DNA from: Corydoras sp. C115
Taxonomy: Eukaryota > Chordata > Actinopteri > Siluriformes > Callichthyidae
Reading direction: 5' to 3'
NCBI GenBank assembly: GCA_019802505.1
Contig: JAFMOC010000003.1
Location: 9,353,001-9,417,000 of the forward strand
DNA length: 64,000 nucleotides
The notes below the pieces were generated by a model that saw nothing but the letters and a program-made list of their open reading frames with translations, ran no database searches and was not told the DNA's origin. Position 1 is the stretch's first letter. Every line of letters starts with the position of its first letter. A program made the translations under genes and the position numbers. Below are positions 42,430 to 53,025 of the stretch, in pieces.

Positions 42430-45418
42430 GACTTGGGGTTCTGTCGAGTCCCACACTAAAACCCCAAACGCAGCGACTCAGTCTTCCTGCAGTGCTCACC
42501 ATCCGGGAGAGACAGGTGAAAGTATACGTTCTATTAGATTCTGGGGCAGAGGAGAATCTGATAGACGTTGACTTTGCTAAACATAACGGTCTCACTGTCT
42601 CTCCTCTAGCGCACCCTCTCAACACCTTGGCGCTGGATGGTAGACGGCTGTCTCCGATCACCCACCGCACTTCACCCACACGACTGACTCTAGAAGGCAA
42701 TCACCAGGAGAAAATCTGCTTCGCGGTATTCCAGTCTCCCGAGGCCCCCGTCATCCTGGGATACCCCTGGCTGCAGAAACACAACCCCCATATAGACTGG
42801 GTCCGCGGCCGCATATTGACCTGGGGAACTGAGTGCCACTCTTCTTGCCTGCTCGCCGCCGCTCCACTCAGCAACACCCCGCCACCTGACCACCCTGACC
42901 CTGTAGACCTCTCCTTGGTGCCCAAGGAGTATCATGACCTTGGGGAGGTCTTCAGCAAAGACAGGGCCTGCCAGCTCCCGCCCCACAGGACTTACGATCG
43001 CGCCATCGACCTCCTGCCTGGGGCCCCCCTTCCTTCAAGCCGGATCTACCCATTATCTCGTCCGGAGAGAGAGGCTATGGAGAAATACGTGGCGGAGTGT
43101 CTCGCCACCGGACTCATCCAGCCCTCTACCTCCCCCGTAGGGGCCGGGTTCTTCTTCGTCTCCAAGAAGGACGGCTCCCTACGTCCCTGCATCGACTACA
43201 GGGGACTGAACGCCATCACAGTCCCCTACAAATACCCTCTGCCATTAACATCTTCCGTATTTGAGTCTTTGCAGGGAGCACACATCTTCACCAAGCTGGA
43301 CCTACGGAATGCCTACCACCTGGTCCGGATAAGGGAGGGGGATGAATGGAAGACGGCATTCAACACCCCCAGCGGCCACTACCAGTACCGCGTGGTCCCC
43401 TTCGGCCTCAAGAACGCCCCGGCCGTCTTCCAGTCCTTGGTGAATGATGTGTTGCGGGACTTCCTGGATAGATTCGCGTTCGTCTATCTGGATGATATCC
43501 TCATCTTCTCCAGGACGCCTTGCGAGCACGTCCGCCACGTACGTATGGTTCTAAGTCGTCTCCTCCAGAATCGCCTGTTCGTTAAAGCGGAGAAGTGTGT
43601 TTTCCACCAGAGGTCGGTCTCCTTCCTGGGGTTCATCCTATCCCCTGGGGCGGTGCGACCCGATCCGGAGAAGATCAGGGCCATCAGCGACTGGCCGACC
43701 CCCACCACCAGAACCGAACTTCAGCGATTCCTGGGGTTCGCCAATTTCTACCGCCGCTTTATTAAGGACTATAGCAGCATCACCGCACCCCTCTCCGCCC
43801 TCACGTCCACTAAGCTGAAATTTTGCTGGAACCAGAAGGCTGGAACATCAGGCGCTGGAGTGGGAGCCGTACTTTCACAGAAGACAGTGGGCCGCTTTCA
43901 CCCATGTGCCTTCTTTTCCAGAAAATTGTCAGCGGCAGAGAGGAACTATGACGTGGGGAACCGCGAGCTGCTGGCGGTCAAGCTCGCCTTGGAGGAGTGG
44001 CGCCACTGGCTGGAGGGGGCAGCTCAGCCATTTGTGGTTTGGACCGACCATAAGAACTTGGCCTACATCCAGTCAGCCAAACGCCTGAACTCCCGTCAGG
44101 CTCGGTGGGCCCTGTTCTTTGGTCGGTTCAACTTCACCCTGTCCTATCGCCCTGGCACACGGAACGCAAAACCCGATGCCCTGTCACGCCTCTTCTCGGA
44201 CGAGGAGGAAGGGGGTAAGTCCGAAACGATTCTCCCTCCCAGTCTTATTGTTGCAGGCGTCTCCTGGGAGGTACAGCGAATCGTGGAACGGGAGCTGGCT
44301 AAGGATCCGGACCCAGGGCTAGGACCACCCAATAGGACCTTCGTGCCCGCTGCCGCCCGCACTGCTGTTCTCAAGTGGGGCCACGAGTCCCGCTGGGCAT
44401 GTCACCCAGGAAGAGCGCGCACCGAGGATCTCATCAGGCGTCGGTTCTGGTGGCCCTCGTTGGCAGCTGATGTCAGGCAGTTCGTCGCCGCATGTACCAC
44501 CTGCGCCCGCAACAAGGCCTCACATCAGTCCCCCGCTGGCCTACTCCAACCGCTCTCCATACCTGGGCGCCCCTGGTCCCACATAGCCTTGGACTTCGTC
44601 ACCGGACTACCGAACTCTAGGGGTAATACAGTCATACTCACCATAATTGACCGCTTCTCTAAATCTGTACGTTTGATCGCCTTGTCCAAGCTTCCTTCTG
44701 CTTTAGAAACCGCCAAACTATGCTTTGAACAAGTCTTCAGGATATACGGTATACCCCAGGATATTGTCTCGGACCGGGGACCCCAATTCATCTCCCAGGT
44801 ATGGAGAGCCTTCCATAAGTTTTTTGGAACTGAAATCTCTCTCTCTTCTGGTAGCCACCCCCAGTCCAACGGGCAAGCGGAAAAGGCCAACCAAGTGGTG
44901 GAGACCACCCTGCGCTGCGTTTCTGCTCAGCACCCGGAGCGTTGGAGCGAGAACCTGGCTTGGGTGGAGTACGCCATAAACACCGCGCGCAGCTCCACCA
45001 CTGGGAGATCCCCGTTCGAGGTCGCCCTGGGCTACCAACCCCCTCTGTTTCCGGAAGACCAGGCCGAAGTCTCTGTGCCCTCGGTAAACCTGCACATCCG
45101 CCGTTGCCGCCGGACGTGGAAGAACACCTTGCTAGCGCTCCGCCAAGCCCAGGCCACGTCCGTCGCCACCGCCAACCGCAGACGTCGCCTGGCACCCAGC
45201 TACAGAGTGGGGCAGCTCGTCTGGTTATCCGCCAAGAAAATTCCCCTAAGAACTGAGTCACGCAAGATGAGCCCCCGTTTCATCGGCCCCTTCCCCATCA
45301 CCCGCATCATCGGCCCTGCAGCAGTCCGCCTCCATCTCCCCCGGTCCATGCGTGTCCACCCCACCTTCCATGTCTCTCTGATCAAGCCCGTTGTCCACTC
45401 CCCGCTCCTTGTTACCTT
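42411..45418 (+). CDS. Gypsy pol polyprotein, open but with two internal deletions
   Basis: Open from inside gag to 45698; the last part is translated LTR. Protease active site LLDSGAEENL (Asp at 42537), reverse transcriptase FVYLDDILIFS (YLDD at 43485-43496), RNase H with TDHKNLAYIQ, integrase zinc finger (HPGRART ... CTTCARNK), and a core triad with Asp codons at 44592 and 44772 and Glu at 44880 (35 residues between the last two). A GPF-type module (RFIGPFPITRI) follows. Near 43835-43855 about 30 residues are missing compared with the element at 60.6 kb, including the first RNase H acidic residue. After VVHSPL the frame runs into LTR sequence, so no chromodomain remains. Confidence 0.92.
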
Positions 45419-45686
45419 GCCCGTGTTTGCTGTTTTTGTGTTTTGTGTGTGCAGCTCGCCCCGCCGTCTTCACTACGTCGAGTGCACTTCCCCAGTCTCC
45501 TGGACCGTTTGTACTCCTTCCCGCCTACGTCATCACCGCTCGCCCTGTATCACCGATCCTACGTTGTGTGTTTGTCTACGCCTCGTTATTTGTTGGAACA
45601 ATAAATCGTTGTTTGAGACTGTACTCACGTCTGCGCTCATATCTCCGAGTAGCGAATCCACCTCGCCCGGTCTCACGACCTCAACA
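45410..45686 (+). repeat. Truncated 3' LTR (R-U5) of gypsy element 1
   Basis: Matches 41145-41421 base for base as far as I can see. The junction TCCT|TGTTACC lies in the integrase frame, so U3 and everything between integrase and U3 were deleted in one event. Confidence 0.93.
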
Positions 45687-45960
45687 ATGATAGGTTAGAA
45701 GCCGTAACTCCACATAGCGATAGAGGGGTGTGAGGTCTGATGAGCAGCGAAGAGGAGTGTTTGTGGGGCCTGGTTTGGGAGCAAAGCAGGAACAAAAGTG
45801 ACATCATCCAGCAGAATGGTGACGCCTGAACGAGATGCTGAGAAGCGAAGAAGTGCTGAGCAATGTCACAAGTTAACACCAGTTCCAAAATACACACATA
45901 AATAGAAAAAAATACCCCAGGGCACCCAGTGATTCTGCAGATCTTGGGGTTGGAACAATC

Positions 45961-46110
45961 TGTTAGGATCAGCCGATGCCACGGCTTGGAGTCCAGAGCT
46001 GTCAGTGTTTCAAAAGCAGTCTTTAATGCAGAAGACACTGGGTAAAAACAGCCATGACATGACATGAACATAAGAGATGCTGTGAGACCACCAGCAACGT
46101 GCAATAAATG
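45961..46110 (-). repeat. LTR-end-like repeat, copy 2
   Basis: TGTTAGGATCAGCCGATGCC and GCAGTCTTTAATGCAGAAGA, a direct repeat of 40646-40800. It could be the other LTR end of an element that received the gypsy insertion, or an independent copy. Confidence 0.5.
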
Positions 46111-47190
46111 TAACAGTAATCCACATTTAAAACAGCCAACTAAGAAAATAACTTGTTCCAATTGGTCTTTAAAATCAGTGAATGTGTAGGGCACACCAAC
46201 CACAGCTACTATACTTTACCTCGAGTTTCCAACCACCTATTCAGAAACAACGTACACACTTGTGCCACACTATTTTTTGAAATCCTACACTTTCATTACA
46301 TTATACATTATTTCATTACATACATATAAATCATTACATTATGTAAATCATTTTTACTTTAAATGTTCATGGTTTATTTACTGATTTAGATTTAAACACA
46401 CTTGGAGAGTTAAAAGAATGCTTTCGAAGCTGGCAAACGTAACATTCATATTGAGAAATCTGCATTCACATTAACTGACATTCTAAATTTGATTCATTTG
46501 CAGTATTCATTTGCAGTATAATTGCCGTATTAATAGAAACAAAAAGGTTTTCGATAATGACAAGGTCAGATCCAGACATACATATAGTACATACGACCTA
46601 AAGGTCTGAGAATCGAATGCCAATCTGCTCCAGGCACGAGTGCTCACTTTACCAGTGTGTATATATTTCTTTCACTGCACAGATGGGTTAAATATGGAGG
46701 AATAATTCCTTAGCACAGTGGGCAAAATTGATATGATATTGATATGAAGTGTAAATAATATGTAACTCAGGAATGTAGCAAATCTAAACAAAGCTGAAAC
46801 AAAATTACAATATTACCATAAAATTGTCAGAGAATGATCGAAACCTGCAAAAACAAATAAGCTACTATTTATGATTCTACAACTAAATGATAGAGCAATT
46901 GTACATTTTTCTTATAGAGTGCACAGGTAAATAGACATTATTGCCACTGCAGTTACGAGAATCATACACCACTCAAATAATACTTTCTTTGTTGTGGTCC
47001 TGTAGGTGTTTTGACAATGAGTCAATAGAGTAAACAGGACTAACATAAATATTTTCTAATATGTATTTATAGACCTGCAAAATGCTTTTACATGAAAAAG
47101 AACACTTAAATAGACAATGAGTGTAAAAACATAGGTAGGTGTAGGTGTATTTAAGCCAGTGAGTGTATAGCTACAATTTATTATTAGTTG
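46111..47190. other. No recognised gene
   Basis: AT-rich, no long open frame and no repeat recognised. Confidence 0.45.
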
Positions 47191-47195
47191 CTCTG

Positions 47196-47536
47196 TGTAA
47201 CAGGTGCCTAGGGAACCTGTTACCTATCTGTTCGGTTAATTAACTTCTGTTGGCATTTGCATTATAGTTAATTAACCGCATTTGTTTATTTGTGTGTTTT
47301 GTGCACGTGGTAGGGTGTCTTTTTATTTAACTCCGGTGTTCCCCTTCCTCCGTGCACGTCGTTAGTTTTTGTTCACTCGTGTTTTTTACCTCTGTGTTTA
47401 TGGTGTCCCTACACCTTCTAAATAAATTCCTTTGGTCTGCTACTTGTTGTGCCTGGCTCCCTTAAGTGCGTTTAGGCGCTGCGGCTCTGCGCTTCATCTG
47501 CGCAGCCATTTTTGGTCAAGGTAGGCGAGCGTAATA
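47196..47536 (+). mobile_element. Solo LTR with 5-bp target duplication
   Basis: TGTAACAGGTGCCTAGGGAA to GCGTAATA, flanked by CTCTG at 47191-47195 and 47537-47541. It has two TTAATTAAC motifs, a GTGCACGTGGT box, a TATA-like TTTTTATTTAAC and a polyadenylation signal AATAAA near 47423. The U3-R-U5 order and 341-bp length fit a gypsy-type LTR left after LTR-LTR recombination. It belongs to the same family as 50595-51725. Confidence 0.88.
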
Positions 47537-47541
47537 CTCTG

Positions 47542-49220
47542 TAATACAATATTTTGCATTAAGATGTATGTTTATTCTAATTGTCTGGAGAATAAAAATG
47601 ATAACTATTGTATACCTATTTTTCACAGGGTAACTACAGAAAATATGCATTTGGTACATTCACACATGCGCAACATTTAGTTGTCCAGCTGTAGGTGGAA
47701 AAAATATAGATGGGGAAGGGTATCACTACCCAATATCACTTTTTTTTACTACAATATTTGAAACTTCTCCCTCTTATTTTCACACATTTATTCCATTTTA
47801 CCCCAGAACCCCAGGACTAGAATTCAACCTGTACTGCAGATAGAAGGTAATGGTTTGGATAAATGAGAAATTATTTTTGGTCATCTATGGTGATATTCCA
47901 ATGGTTAATAACATTAATAGAAAAGAAAGGGGTTAAATATTAAACCTGTATTTTATTTTATTTTTTTACCTTTAAATAAATAAACAATGTCAGTGTAAAT
48001 TTTTGAGTACATCATTTACAATGGTTTAGAAAACAGCCAGAGCACTGATGAGTCTGAAGCGTTTCACACTAGGTTATATTTTTTATGAAAACCTATTTTA
48101 GTGCAAAAGTATAATTCATGGAGTTGTTCTAAAGCTGTGGTTAATAGTATGGATGTTAAAGGGCTCAATCTATACAGCGGCTTCAATTTATGTTGTCAAT
48201 TTACAAATAAACTGCAGTAGCTGACAAGGTGAAAGGGTGAATAAAGCCATAAGCAAGTGCTTCATTAATATAGCTCTTCTTGGCCTGATCTTCTGCTGGC
48301 GAGAGCATAAATGCATTGGGATGACACATCTATAACATTACTCTGTTCCACTACAGCAATGCAATCATATGGACAGTAAGGAAGGGGAGGGGCAGAGACT
48401 TTAAAGCGCTAAACACCTTAGTCAAATTAGAACAGATAAAACATTATTCAACAGGGTGCAAGCAAAGTCAGTTAGAGTAGTGGGTGATAGGTTGTGCCCA
48501 GGAAAATGCAATTCTGATAACAGAAGAACTGCTAAAAAAATCTACCCTTTCAATCAGTCTATGAAAGAGTTATGTAGATAATGGCAGGTTAATTTGAAAG
48601 CGTGGTGATGAATGTAGTTAACAAAAGTGGCCAGCAGTGTTGCTTCATTTAATCCATTTTAGCCACCACTGTTTGGAACACAATGTCATGTTTTGTAGTG
48701 GAGCAAGTGCACAGGATACGTCACCAATGTTAAAAACAGAGGAATAATTGAAAACAAAAAACAGGACATGTCTCCTTATTACTATGGGGTAACTTACTTT
48801 GTGCCCAGGATTAAGCTGGCCCTTGAACAAAACATATTTTATTAATTACAGCTATTCAGTGTTCTCAGAACCAGGAAATACAATAAAATTAACAAAAACA
48901 TTACATCCTTAGAGATAGCTATATGCAACATGTCTTCTTTCCACTTTAATGTAAATATATATTAAAGCAATGAGGCATGAGAGGATGTGCATTATTGTGA
49001 ATAAATCACGGGAAAGAGGGTGATGTTGGGCACAATTCAGGGCTGTGCATTACTGTTATTTATTTAGACTAATACACGACCACTTGAGTGCCCCACTGCT
49101 TTTAAAAAACCCTATAATAAAAAACTATAGTCTTTAAAACCCTATAATAAAAAACAAGGTTTAATTCATAAACATGGTTATTTAACACTAAATGATTAAT
49201 AAACTTGTCTTCCGTGACTA
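47542..49220. other. No recognised gene; exon-like 40 bp at 47807-47846
   Basis: A strong acceptor (TTCCATTTTACCCCAG) and donor (GAAG|GTAATGG) enclose 40 bp open in one frame only. Nothing else recognised. Confidence 0.3.
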
Positions 49221-49221
49221 G

Positions 49222-49303
49222 AGTGACCAGATTCCAATTCACAAGATGTGGGGCAAAGATGTCACATGATGTTTGTGTGGGACAATGTGGGACACCAATG
49301 CAC

Positions 49304-49378
<75 letters not shown>

Positions 49379-49639
49379 CATACACACACATATATGACCT
49401 AATTTGCATTGTTTGTGTTGGTGGGCTTGCCTTTAACATGTGTCCGCGTTCCCGATTGATTGACATTCAAAGAGCCCGTCTCTCCCCTGATAACACACAA
49501 CACAGCCGTCCAATGTCGGATTATAAAACACGTTTAAAAACTGGAGTCTGACTTTCGATACAACGACTCAATTTGCGGGACGCGTGAAAAGTAATGAAAT
49601 TGCATGACTGTTCCGCACAAAGCGGGACATCTGGTCACC
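49222..49639. mobile_element. Small DNA element with GTGACCAGAT inverted ends
   Basis: Ten-base perfect inverted ends at 49223-49232 and 49629-49638, with weaker pairing further in (ATTCC against GGGACAT). It has no coding capacity. A TA array sits inside. Probably a non-autonomous DNA transposon; superfamily unknown. Confidence 0.45.
49309..49373. repeat. (TA)n microsatellite
   Basis: About 32 TA units. Confidence 0.95.
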
Positions 49640-49883
49640 ATATCCATGACATAATGTAGTATGGTTCTAAATGTGAGCATTTATTGCTGAATAACCGGAT
49701 ACAGCCTTGATAATGGATTTGATTGCAAGTTTCATAATTTAAAATGATTGTATGTATATCAAGCATTAATACAAATGTTAAGCAGTCAGAGGTGTGCATT
49801 ACTGGCAATAATGACATGGCTGAACAAACAGCGTAGCCAATCAGATTTAAAGACTAAAACTCCCCAATTTAAAAATACTGATA

Positions 49884-50086
49884 CATTAGCCATCCAACCA
49901 TTATCGTCCGCTTTATCCTCTACTAGACTAGGGTCACGGGAGGGTTCCCCATGCCCATCCAGAGGAGAACATTTCGAGCACTGGGCAGAGACACCCAGGA
50001 CAGAGCGCCAACCCATCGCTGGGAACACACTCACTCACACAGACACCCAAACACACTCTATATAGGGTAATTTAGAGAATTCAATT
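49884..50086 (-). mobile_element. SINE, 3' half (left part of a split SINE)
   Basis: Family body from the CCATCC tail to GAATTCAATT, where an LTR element starts. The missing 5' half is at 59508-59665. Both outer flanks carry ACTGATA (49877-49883 and 59666-59672), consistent with one SINE and its target duplication. Confidence 0.85.
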
Positions 50087-50204
50087 TGTCAAACGGGGGG
50101 TGCAGTCCATCCCAAGGCGGCGCTGTACGGTGCTACGTAAGTGCGACTAAGCGAGCCAGGCGACCAGGTGAGCGGCAAGGAGGTCTTTATTCACAGATCG
50201 GCGA
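50087..50204 (-). repeat. 3' LTR fragment of the nested LTR element
   Basis: Matches 56534-56652 (TGTCAAAC..GGGGG.GCAGTCC, GTGCTACGTA, GCGAGCCAGGCGACCAGGTG, GGAGGTCTTTA) and stops at CACAGATC where the LINE copy begins. Confidence 0.88.
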
Positions 50205-50594
50205 AACCTACAGCAGGTTATGGTCGCTGCGCTGCTGGATGTCTAAGTGGTGCTCAGAAAACAACATTACCTTTATTGACAATTGGTCTACTTTTGAGGG
50301 AAGGCCTGGCATTTTGAAATGGGACGGCATCCATCCTTCCCGGGAGGGTGCTGCGCTCATGTCACATAACATAGCCGATAGGGTTTTTTCTTCAGATAGG
50401 AATAAAAATTGACAATTCAGAGCCAAGGCCAGGCAGCAGACAGAATGGCCTAACCAACTGCCTGCGAACTGCCAGGAGTCGTCACCCACAATAACTAGGT
50501 TCCATACTATTAAGACAGTTATCAAGTATCGCAGTGAGCAAAAAACAAAAAGAGTCCAAAAAGTGTGCCAAAAAAATCTCATTAATATCAATAC
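50205..50594 (+). pseudogene. LINE ORF1, SGNH-hydrolase C-terminal part (plus-strand copy)
   Basis: Reads SRLWSLRCWMSKWCSENN, then WDGIHPSREGAALMSH and the ORF end. Asp-Gly-Ile-His is the last catalytic block (D..H) of SGNH esterases, a domain known in ORF1 of CR1/L2-type LINEs. The ORF1 stop follows at 50410; the start of ORF2 is split by an LTR element at 50595. Confidence 0.8.
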
Positions 50595-51725
50595 TGTAAC
50601 AGGTGCCTAGGGCACCTGTCACCTGTTTTGTGTTTCGTCTCGTTCGTTTGAGTTAATTAACGTTCTGTGCTCATTAGTTTAGTTAATTAACTCCTTTTCC
50701 GGAGCAGCAGGGGCCGCACGCCGCCCAGCCCGAGCAGCAGGGGCCGCACGCCGCCCAGCCCGAGCAGCAGGGGCCGCACGCCGCACGCCACGCCGCCAGG
50801 GGGCGTCCGCCTCGCCACGCCGCCAGGGGGCGTCCGCCTCGCCACGCCGCCAGGGGGCGCCCGCCTCGCCACGCCGCCCGTGGGCGTCCGCCGGACCACG
50901 CTGCCAGGGGGCGCCCCCCCTCGCCACACAGCCAGAGTGCGTGGCCATCTCCTCACCCGATGTGGGCGTCCACCGGACCACGCAGCCAGGGGGCGCCCCC
51001 CTCGCCACACAGCCAGAGTGCGTGGCCATCTCCTCACCCGATGTGGGCGTCCACCGGACCACGCAGCCAGAGGGTGTGGCCCACTCCTCGTCCGACGGGG
51101 GCGCCCGCCTTGCCACGCAGCCAGAGTACGTGGCCAACTCCGTGCCCGACGTGGGCGTCCACCGGACCACGCAGCCAGTGGGCGTGGCCCACTTCTGATC
51201 CGCCGTGGGCGTCCACCTGACTTTGCAGCCAGAGGGCGTTCGGCACGCCTCACCCGCAGAGGGCGTCCACCCGAGGGCGCCTTCCAAGCCCCGCTCAAGG
51301 AGGGCGGAGGACCCCCCCCCCCCCCCCGGGACTGTTTTTTTTTTTTCTCTCTTGGTCGCGTCCCCCCGTTGCGCGACCGCACCGTTGCGCGCACCTGTCA
51401 CCTGTTTTGTGTTTCGTCTCGTTCGTTTGAGTTAATTAACGTTCTGTGCTCATTAATTTAGTTAATTAACTCCTTTTTGTAATTGGTTTGTCTTGTGCAC
51501 GTGGTCGGGTGTCTTTTTGTATTTATGTCCATTGTTTCTTGTCTTTGGTGCTGGTCGTTTGTTTTATGTCACTTAGTCTTCTGTACCTCTTGTTTTTGGT
51601 GTTACTGCACCTTTAATAAACCCGTTTCTGCTACCTGCGTGCCTGGCTCCCTTCAGCGCGTGTATACGCGGCGGTCTGCGCTCCCTATGCGCCACCGCTT
51701 CAGCCCGAGGTAGACTACCGTGACA
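50595..51725 (+). mobile_element. LTR element carrying a GC-rich tandem-repeat insert
   Basis: Flanked by AATAC (50590-50594 and 51726-51730), TGTAACAGG start and CCGTGACA end; same LTR family as 47196-47536. Inside, 87 bp of U3 occur twice (50612-50698 and 51391-51477, one mismatch), bounding 692 bp of GC-rich repeats. After the second copy the LTR runs on normally with a TATA-like TTTTTGTATTTATG and AATAAA. The uninterrupted LINE copy on the other strand confirms the insertion site exactly. Confidence 0.9.
50699..51390. repeat. GC-rich minisatellite block inside the LTR element
   Basis: Three 30-bp units (CGAGCAGCAGGGGCCGCACG type), about five 27-bp units (CGCCACGCCGCCAGGGGGCG type), then longer units containing GTGGGCGTCCACCGGACCAC and CGCAGCCAGAGGGCGTGGCC. 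Open frames exist on both strands; one plus-strand frame gives a regular HRTTQPEGVAHSSSD-like peptide repeat. Poly-C and poly-T runs close it (51313-51346). It could be a repeat-rich gag piece or a captured host minisatellite. Confidence 0.8.
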
Positions 51726-51895
51726 AATACAACCTCAAGTAATGTAAGAAACACTTTTAAGTTAAAACTTGGGTTATTAAACATTAGGTCACTGTCATCA
51801 AAATCAGCTCTAGTTCAAGAAATAATAACTGATAACTTTCTAAACGTCTTTTGTCTCACAGAGACGTGGATTAGGGCCAATGAATACCTAGCTGT
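51726..51895 (+). pseudogene. LINE ORF2 endonuclease N-terminus (plus-strand copy, continued)
   Basis: Resumes the LINE after the LTR element: LKLGLLNIRSLSSKSALVQE and VFCLTETWIRANEYLA, the first two conserved blocks of an AP-type endonuclease. It ends at CCTAGC where unrelated sequence starts. Confidence 0.85.
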
Positions 51896-53025
51896 CAGGT
51901 TGGGAGGGTTGGGCCCCTCCCCCCTGCCTTCCGTGTTACGGGGTCTCTCCCCGCGATTCTCCTCGCGTTGCCCCTCAGGGTGTCCCTCGCGTTGCCCCTC
52001 GCTGTCCTCCGCGCGTCGCTTCCCGCGATTCTGCTCGCGACTCCCCTCATGCGGCTTCCAGAGCGGTTTCTCGCAACGCCCAGGGTCACACTCTGCAGGC
52101 TTCCGACCCATGCAATCCTTCTCGCGTCGCCCCATGCTCTGCCCCTCGCGATGCGTTCGGCACGGCTCCACCTAGTACTCCGCGTGACTCTCCGCGGGAC
52201 ATGTCTTCCGGGGTCTGTAAAGCCTGCGATCGGGGTTCGGACACTGTCTCGGTAGACCAGGACCATATAGGTTGTAATGTGGACGAGATACTGGCTCTCC
52301 TTCCTTGTGTCCAGGTGGCAGAGAGACGGCAAACTGAGAGTCGGAGCATGGTGCTCGGTGCGTCCCCCGGAGGGCAGTCCTGTGATCTGGTGGGGAATCG
52401 CTGGATTCCTGTGGACCCCGCACAGGATCAGCTCACCCCTCAATGGGTCCGCCCTGTTTCCGCAGACGATGGGTCCTCTATGGTGGATGACCAGCCACCT
52501 GAGAAGGACAATCTGCCACCTGGCCTGAACAAAGGAACCGCCGGGCCCAGGACTTTAGAGGCGGAGAACTTCACTCTACGTTCACTCGGGCCACTGAAGC
52601 GTTCACTCGGGTCACATGTACGTTCACTCGGGTCACTTTTACGTTCACTTGGGTTGTGTCCGTCTCCACTCGGTTCACATGCGCGTCCACTCGATTCACC
52701 TCTGCGGTCGCGTGTACCCCAGTTCCTCCTGCCTCTCCGGTTTCTTGGGTTCCTAAGGGGTCTCAGCGCCATTGCGCACTCTTGGGGTCACGAGGTCCGC
52801 AGGTTCTCAAGGGGTTAGTGCATACATAGAGGCACACGCCCTCCACCCTCTCGCAAGGGTCACGTCCCCCACGCGTTCACGCCGTTCCAGTACCCGTAAG
52901 AGGGTACACCCCTCTAACGCTCACTTGGGGTCATGCCCCCCGCACACTCACAGGAGGTCATGGCGCTCCTGCATCCTCAAAGGGCCCCGTCACCCGTTTA
53001 CCTCCAAGAAGGCACGGATCTAGGA
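51896..53025. other. Unassigned GC-rich segment between two inverted LINE copies
   Basis: It starts TGTCAGGTTGGGAGGGTTGG, which resembles the LTR start at the right end of the nest (TGTCAGGGTTGGGAGTGC on the minus strand), so it may begin with a related LTR. It holds CCTCGCGTTGCCCCTC-type and CGTTCACTCGGGTCAC-type short tandem units and a 205-codon plus-strand open frame (52201-52818) with a repeat LRSLGS-like tail. I recognise no domain in it. Content differs sharply from the flanking AT-rich LINE DNA. Confidence 0.4.

Larger units (their letters stand above)
40947..45686 (+). mobile_element. Ty3/gypsy (chromovirus-type) retrotransposon, young but internally deleted
   Basis: Order: 5' LTR, gag, pol (protease, reverse transcriptase, RNase H, integrase), then the R-U5 part of the 3' LTR. 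The 277 bp shared by the LTRs appear identical, so insertion is recent. The flanks ATGGT and ATGAT could be a target duplication with one change. Two in-frame deletions disable it: one in RNase H, one that fuses integrase to the 3' LTR and removes the chromodomain region, polypurine tract and U3. The low decay makes the enzyme motifs very clear. Confidence 0.93.

Noticed and set aside
45419..45698. C-terminal extension of the gypsy pol frame
   Set aside because: This part is the R-U5 segment of the LTR read in frame after a deletion, not protein-coding sequence of the family.
41437..45698. Calling gypsy element 1 a functional autonomous retrotransposon
   Set aside because: Despite the long open gag and pol, RNase H lacks its first acidic residue and the polypurine tract and U3 are missing.
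50679..51461. Long open frames on both strands (up to 240 codons) with Arg/Pro/Gly-rich repeats
   Set aside because: Open frames on both strands over a GC-rich tandem array are a by-product of stop-poor composition and unit length; no independent coding evidence.
52201..52818. 205-codon frame as a novel gene
   Set aside because: No domain, no splice or promoter context, and a tail made of a simple nucleotide repeat; kept only as an unassigned block.
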